33,236 nt of DNA, taken from positions 1 through 33,236 of the IMG/VR virus record IMGVR_UViG_3300000553_000167; one strand, written 5' to 3'. This document shows positions 30,004-33,236 of this stretch, in pieces. This stretch comes from a virus. The translations under genes were made by a program, and so were the position numbers. Position 1 is the first letter of the stretch, and each line of letters opens with the position of its first letter. The notes beneath the pieces were generated by a model. It saw nothing but the letters and a program-made list of their open reading frames with translations, was not told where the DNA came from and did no database searches.

Positions 30004-30731
30004 CACCGGGACGATACGGCCAGCACGCTCTCGGCGTAAAACTCGACCCCTGCCACAGGGATATTCCCTTTTGTTGACCGGGCGAATCCCGACAAAAGCG
30101 CATCATTCGGAATCAGGTATTCTCGCGGCAGCAGGGCAGGATCGGTAATGCGATATTTCCAGACCTCGCGGCTAGATACTCCGGCGGTTTTGGTTTCAAC
30201 CGTTTGGATAACCGGCACAAAAGCAAGGGTATTCATGGCGCGGTCCCGCAGTTCGTCGGCCTTTTCGTCCTTGCCCTTTGCGGCAGCGGCTTCGGCTTGT
30301 TTCGCCAATTTCTCCCGCTCTTTCCGGGCCGCTTCTTCAGCTTGCGCCCGAAGTTTGGCTTGCAGTTCTTCGGCCTTGCGCCGTTGTTCCTGGTCGTATT
30401 TCAGCACGGCAGATTTCAGATAGCTTTCGGCCCTGGTCAAAGGTTCGATTTCGGCCTTGTATGCGCTGTCGATGTCCCGGCCTGCGTCCAAGATAGGCTT
30501 TTTCTGCGCGGTTCTTTCGGCTTCCAGGTCGCCGGATACGCCCTTGATCTTTTTCAGCAGTTCGAGCATGTTGCTTTTCTGGTCATCGTTGGTGACGGTC
30601 AAACCCTTGCTTTCGTTGATGATGTCAGCCGCTTTGCCGGCCAATACCCGCGCCCGGTCGAACAGGGTTGTTAATGCCTTTACCGTTGTTTTAATCTCTC
30701 CGTTATTATCAAACTCAATCAGTTTGCTCAT
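30003..30731 (-). CDS. Coiled-coil recombination-associated protein
   Basis: The 242-residue protein starts at ATG 30731, eight bases after GGAGG. Residues 100-160 are a charged coiled coil (KYDQEQRRKAEELQAKLRAQ, EEAARKEREKLAKQAEAAAA). The C-terminal part with SSREVWKYRITDPALLPREY, LIPNDALLSGFARSTKGNIP and VAGVEFYAES is a common end in phage early proteins next to annealing proteins and exonucleases. It may bind DNA ends or act with the annealing protein encoded two genes away. The exact family name is uncertain. Confidence 0.65.
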   Translation of the reverse strand: MSKLIEFDNNGEIKTTVKALTTLFDRARVLAGKAADIINESKGLTVTNDDQKSNMLELLKKIKGVSGDLEAERTAQKKPILDAGRDIDSAYKAEIEPLTRAESYLKSAVLKYDQEQRRKAEELQAKLRAQAEEAARKEREKLAKQAEAAAAKGKDEKADELRDRAMNTLAFVPVIQTVETKTAGVSSREVWKYRITDPALLPREYLIPNDALLSGFARSTKGNIPVAGVEFYAESVLAVSSR

Positions 30732-31306
30732 TTTTGTTGCCTCCATCTCCAAATATTTAGGCAATTCAGGAAAATTTGAAAGTCCATCTTGTTTTCGCAC
30801 TTGGTCAACTTGTACTTGCCGTCGGGTAGTAGTTGTACCGAATATCTAGGCTGTTTTGACATGCCGTTTGCTTCAGCGTATGCGGCCAATTGCGGCCCAA
30901 TGGTCAGTTTATTCGGGGTTCCGGTTTTGATATCCACCAGAACGAGGGAGTCGCCGATCTTGCCAACCCGGTCTAGCGTTCCGGCGTACATGTGCGCCTC
31001 GTGGAATACTCTCTGCTCGATATGCAGCGGGATAAACCCTGCTTGCCGCTTAAACAGTCTCCACGCTTCGATATAGCCGTCAATAACCGGGTCGTAGTCT
31101 CCAAGGTTGTCCGCATCGTCCAGTGCTGTGGCGGCGTGTACCTGCGTCCCCAGGTTGCGCTTGTATTCCAGCACCGCAGGGTCGATCATGGTAAAGTCAT
31201 TTAGGATTGACAGCACCTGCGTAACCGATGGGACGATAATTTTGTTGTGCCGGTATTCGTGCCGGACTTCATCAAAGGTTACTTCTTCGGCTGGCATTTC
31301 GTGCAT
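30728..31306 (-). CDS. PD-(D/E)XK exonuclease-like protein
   Basis: This 192-residue protein starts at ATG 31306, seven bases after GGTGGG. It has the RecB-like layout: GTQVHAA (H57), then MYAGTLDRVGKIGDSLVLVD, with D112, D125 and K127 (VDIKTGT) as the metal site, and QLAAYAE (Q139, Y143). Phages use this type as an exonuclease for recombination. It overlaps the annealing-protein gene by 28 bases and the coiled-coil gene by four. Confidence 0.8.
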   Translation of the reverse strand: MHEMPAEEVTFDEVRHEYRHNKIIVPSVTQVLSILNDFTMIDPAVLEYKRNLGTQVHAATALDDADNLGDYDPVIDGYIEAWRLFKRQAGFIPLHIEQRVFHEAHMYAGTLDRVGKIGDSLVLVDIKTGTPNKLTIGPQLAAYAEANGMSKQPRYSVQLLPDGKYKLTKCENKMDFQIFLNCLNIWRWRQQK

Positions 31307-32118
31307 AGCAGTTCCCACCCTTTACCGGCGCACCAATCGGCGACTTTATGAGCTTGAACCTCGGTAGTTCCGATTGGAAGGCCGCACTTGGAGCAGTTCG
31401 GGATTTCGGAGGAAATGACTTCGCCTTGTACGGTGTCACCGGCCTTTGGTTGTGGCGGCTTGACAGGTTCAGTCGACGTGGCAATCGTGGCGTTCGGAAA
31501 GTCTTCAATGTCTTGGGTAAAAATGTCGCTGGCCCCGGTCGCCGAAAGAATGCCGTCCACATATGCCCGTTTTTTCGCCATCTTTAATACCGTGTTATAG
31601 GTGTCGGCAATATCGGGGTTTTCTTGTTTGCCGACAGGTTGCAGTTCGATCTCGGTATCGCCATCAGAGAATTTTGCTCCACACCCGCCACGCTTGGCAA
31701 AGCATAACCACCCGCCGCCATATTCCTTTTTCCCCTTGATTATCGCCTCGACCCCACAAGCCGGGCATTTGATCGCCGAATTGCGGTAACGGTATTTGCT
31801 TTCCATCGTGGAGCAGGAACCGACGCCGGTAGCCAATTCAAGCCCTTCGCTGTTGAGAATGTGGCAGTAGACGCTTACTTCTCGGTGGCCGTCGCTCATG
31901 TTGTCAATCCGAATGTCGCGGTCGTTGTCCATCACAGGCCGAAGTCTAAAAGTCAGGGACAACTTTTCCGCACCCGGTTTCAGTAGTGTCGGCTTGTCCC
32001 CGCAGCCGGGAACCTTTCCGTAGTGTGTGCCGTCCTTCATCACCGCCGCCATGATTTGTTGAATATGGTTGACTTGTGCGGTTATGTCGTTGGCCGATAA
32101 GATCATTAAGTCACTCAT
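31279..32118 (-). CDS. Putative single-strand annealing protein with zinc ribbons
   Basis: The 279-residue protein begins with ATG 32118, overlapping the previous stop (TAATG). It has KPTLLKPGAEKLSLTFRLRP (42-61), GVGSCSTMESKYRYR (98-112), a zinc ribbon (C118, C121, C139, C146), ENPDIADTYNTVLKMAKKRA (166-185) with ASDIFTQDIED after it, and a second zinc cluster (C242, C245, C272, C275). This pattern is common in Firmicutes phages next to an exonuclease. A role in annealing or in loading single-stranded DNA is inferred from that pairing. Confidence 0.65.
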   Translation of the reverse strand: MSDLMILSANDITAQVNHIQQIMAAVMKDGTHYGKVPGCGDKPTLLKPGAEKLSLTFRLRPVMDNDRDIRIDNMSDGHREVSVYCHILNSEGLELATGVGSCSTMESKYRYRNSAIKCPACGVEAIIKGKKEYGGGWLCFAKRGGCGAKFSDGDTEIELQPVGKQENPDIADTYNTVLKMAKKRAYVDGILSATGASDIFTQDIEDFPNATIATSTEPVKPPQPKAGDTVQGEVISSEIPNCSKCGLPIGTTEVQAHKVADWCAGKGWELLCTKCQPKK

Positions 32119-32324
32119 TAAAAATTCATCTCCTTGGCGTCATTGTCGGCCAGCGGTTGCGGCACGGGGCGCGAGATTTCTTCCGCAATCTTTTCAATCA
32201 TTACCTTAAATCCTTGGTCAATAAAAGGAGCCAAAACCCCCATCGCCTCTTCAGTGGTTTTGAACTTCAGCGCGAGAGACGAATAAGAGGTAGGGTCCGA
32301 TTCGTGGATTCTAATTTTAATCAT
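32118..32324 (-). CDS. Small early protein of unknown function
   Basis: 68 residues, ATG 32324 after AGGAGG. It is beta then helical (MIKIRIHESDPTSYSSLALK, then EAMGVLAPFIDQGFKVMIEK) with a Pro-rich end. It overlaps the upstream Cys-rich ORF by eight bases (ATGATTAA) and the next gene by one (TAATG). Not recognised; probably expressed with the annealing protein. Confidence 0.55.
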   Translation of the reverse strand: MIKIRIHESDPTSYSSLALKFKTTEEAMGVLAPFIDQGFKVMIEKIAEEISRPVPQPLADNDAKEMNF

Positions 32325-32427
32325 TATTTTCTTCCTCCTGTTGTTCTCGCTCCCACAATGGGCAACGGAAGCAATAATTTTCGCTTGGTGGGTTGCAATG
32401 GCCGGATTCTTGCCGCCAACAGGTCAT
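32317..32427 (-). CDS. 36-residue Cys-rich small protein
   Basis: ATG 32427, seven bases after GGAGG, encodes 36 residues beginning MTCWRQESGHCNPPSENYCF, then RCPLWEREQQEEENND. C3, C11, C19 and C22 could bind one zinc. It overlaps the upstream stop as ATGA and the next gene by eight bases. Confidence 0.6.
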   Translation of the reverse strand: MTCWRQESGHCNPPSENYCFRCPLWEREQQEEENND

Positions 32428-32600
32428 TTTGCTACCTCCTTCTTGCACTCGTCGCCCGGTTCGCAGGGCATCAATGTTACAGTGCAGTAGTGGCCGTCCT
32501 CGTCTTTGTCGCGTTGGTGGCAGAAACTAGAGGTATTCTTGCCGCCACAGTCCAGTTCGAGCCTAGCGACTTCGGAAACAAAATCATCACGGCTAATCAT
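32424..32600 (-). CDS. 58-residue Cys-rich small protein
   Basis: ATG 32600 lies inside the end of the upstream gene (eight-base overlap ATGATTAG). The 58 residues have five Cys at 18, 27, 39, 46 and 52 (LDCGG, FCHQRDKDEDGHYC, MPCEPGDEC) and end KKEVAK; its last codons carry the ribosome site of the next gene. A metal-binding function is suggested. Other coding frames in the stretch are weaker. Confidence 0.6.
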   Translation of the reverse strand: MISRDDFVSEVARLELDCGGKNTSSFCHQRDKDEDGHYCTVTLMPCEPGDECKKEVAK

Positions 32601-32766
32601 CAGGTTCGACCACCTTTCCCCACTTGTCGAACATTGTTCCGGTTGACACGGGTGGGGTTGGATTTAATGTCCCCATAATGTCACCGTCATTCCAGAAAAT
32701 AACATAGGGGTACATTGAAGCGTCATTCTCTGGTGTGTGGCCGATGACTTTTGAACCGTAGAACAT
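32593..32766 (-). CDS. 57-residue early protein
   Basis: ATG 32766, seven bases after GGAGG, overlaps the upstream stop as TGATG. The 57 residues begin MFYGSKVIGHTPENDASMYP and include YVIFWNDGDIMGTL and WGKVVEPDD. It looks like a small beta protein; not recognised. Confidence 0.55.
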   Translation of the reverse strand: MFYGSKVIGHTPENDASMYPYVIFWNDGDIMGTLNPTPPVSTGTMFDKWGKVVEPDD

Positions 32767-32987
32767 CACCGACCACCTCCCGGCGGTATCAGGCACCTGT
32801 CAAACGTATTGTCGAAGTCCTTGATCGCCTCGCCAATCTTGCCATACAGGTACTTAATCTCGTCCAGCTTATCGGCCAGGGCAGCGACATCATCAGCCGC
32901 CACTTTGCGGGGTTGCGGGATAAAAGGACGCAAGGCGGTTTGCATTATGGGGTTGATGTTGTCGAGCGATATGGCTTTTTGTGGCAT
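32766..32987 (-). CDS. 73-residue early protein
   Basis: ATG 32987 is about eleven bases after GGAGG, longer than the usual spacing. The protein has a Pro-rich start (MQTALRPFIPQPRKVAADDV), a helix (LADKLDEIKYLYGKIGEAIK) and a Gly/Pro end (IPPGGGR), whose DNA gives the ribosome site for the next gene. Not recognised. Confidence 0.55.
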   Translation of the reverse strand: MPQKAISLDNINPIMQTALRPFIPQPRKVAADDVAALADKLDEIKYLYGKIGEAIKDFDNTFDRCLIPPGGGR

Positions 32988-33003
32988 TGATTATTCAGCC
33001 TCC

Positions 33004-33236
33004 TTATTCGCCTATTTTTGGTTCATAAACCAGAAACACGCCATCCACCGTCATGCAAATTGGCAGATATCCGAGTTCGCATATTTCGACCAGCGGCGCC
33101 CATGGATTGTCCCAGTCAAGCTTATCTTCGACGATAATATAGGCGGCATCCCTGGCGGCATCCCAGGCGGCATCCCTGGCGGCACCCCTGGCGGCATCCC
33201 AGGCGGCATCCCAGACGGCATCCCTGGCGGCATCCC
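33004..33236 (-). CDS. DAAWDAAR-repeat protein, 5' end cut by window edge
   Basis: This partial gene enters at the right edge and ends at a TAA (33004-33006). In this frame the tandem repeat reads as four-residue units DAA(R/W), giving an alanine-rich helix with regular Asp, Arg and Trp, followed by a globular end YIIVEDKLDWDNPWAPLVEI, CELGYLPICMTVDGVFLVYE and PKIGE. Proteins with WDAAWDAA repeats and this type of end are found in phages and bacteria; function unknown. The other open frame through the repeat (MPPG repeats) lacks the natural-looking end. Confidence 0.65.
   Translation of the reverse strand, partial: DAARDAVWDAAWDAARGAARDAAWDAARDAAYIIVEDKLDWDNPWAPLVEICELGYLPICMTVDGVFLVYEPKIGE
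33139..33236 (-). repeat. 12-base tandem repeat, eight units visible
   Basis: On the minus strand GATGCCGCC(A/T)GG repeats eight times with few changes (one GGT for GAT, one GTC for GCC, last unit ending TAT). The array continues past the window end. It encodes the DAA(R/W) helix. Confidence 0.9.

Noticed and set aside
29514-30677. Plus-strand frames of 130-187 codons opposite early genes
   Set aside because: Low-quality, Arg/Phe/Val-rich shadows of the minus-strand HNH and coiled-coil genes, without ribosome sites.
33051-33233. Collagen-like MPPG repeat protein
   Set aside because: It is another frame of the DAA(R/W) repeat; the DAA frame has a natural globular end (WDNPWAPLVEI, then VDGVFLVYEPKIGE) and the MPPG frame does not, and any 12-base repeat gives repeats in all frames.
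1-33236. tRNA genes, CRISPR arrays, insertion sequences or attachment sites
   Set aside because: No cloverleaf, no regularly spaced repeat with unique spacers, no transposase or integrase frame and no clear terminal inverted repeat was seen.

Overview
The window looks like the major part of a short-tailed (podovirus-type) phage or prophage genome. Most genes lie on the minus strand, with small gaps, frequent start/stop overlaps (ATGA, TAATG, GTGA) and strong GGAGG-type ribosome binding sites. Base composition is in the mid-40s percent GC by eye. The ribosome sites, the frequent TTG and GTG starts, and the YopX, DUF1064-like and replication-initiator proteins point to a Firmicutes host. A diderm Firmicute (Negativicutes, Sporomusa or Pelosinus type) is my guess, but it rests on general resemblance only. 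No integrase, repressor, endolysin, tRNA, rRNA or CRISPR array is visible, so whether it is integrated is unknown.

Right to left along the transcripts, the early operon enters at the right edge and runs to about 21619. It holds small Cys-rich proteins, a recombination set (putative single-strand annealing protein, PD-(D/E)XK nuclease, coiled-coil partner), two HNH proteins, a beta-class DNA methylase with a DIPF motif, a disrupted or overprinted C5 cytosine methyltransferase, a secreted 3D-domain protein, a replication initiator with internal iterons and a likely helicase loader, a DUF1064-like nuclease, a YopX protein, a MazG-like protein and zinc-ribbon proteins. It ends at a bidirectional terminator (21569-21604).

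Between the two large operons is a two-gene plus-strand unit (20811-21546). It is driven by a perfect consensus promoter with an inverted repeat over its -10. Divergent from it is a likely late promoter (20682-20710), followed within about 100 bases by an intrinsic terminator in the leader, suggesting control by antitermination.

The late operon runs leftward from 20508: two micro-ORFs, small and large terminase, portal, an overlapping 80-residue protein, a cold-shock-like protein, two micro-ORFs, scaffold, SU10-type major capsid protein, an Ig-like decoration candidate, adaptor-like proteins, a lectin-like receptor protein, a secreted small protein, a P22 gp10-like nozzle candidate, two paralogous tail fibres, a structural protein ending in a Hint (intein-like) domain, two large probable ejection proteins, and a holin-like membrane protein. 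No tape measure, sheath or tail-tube gene is present, which is the main reason for calling it a podovirus.

The most interesting points are the Hint domain with an altered active site, the methyltransferase locus where two reading frames both look like real protein, a plus-strand membrane-protein gene inside the late operon, tiny ORFs beside the cold-shock gene, and the leader terminator. All function calls come from reading the sequence and remembered family patterns; no database search was run.
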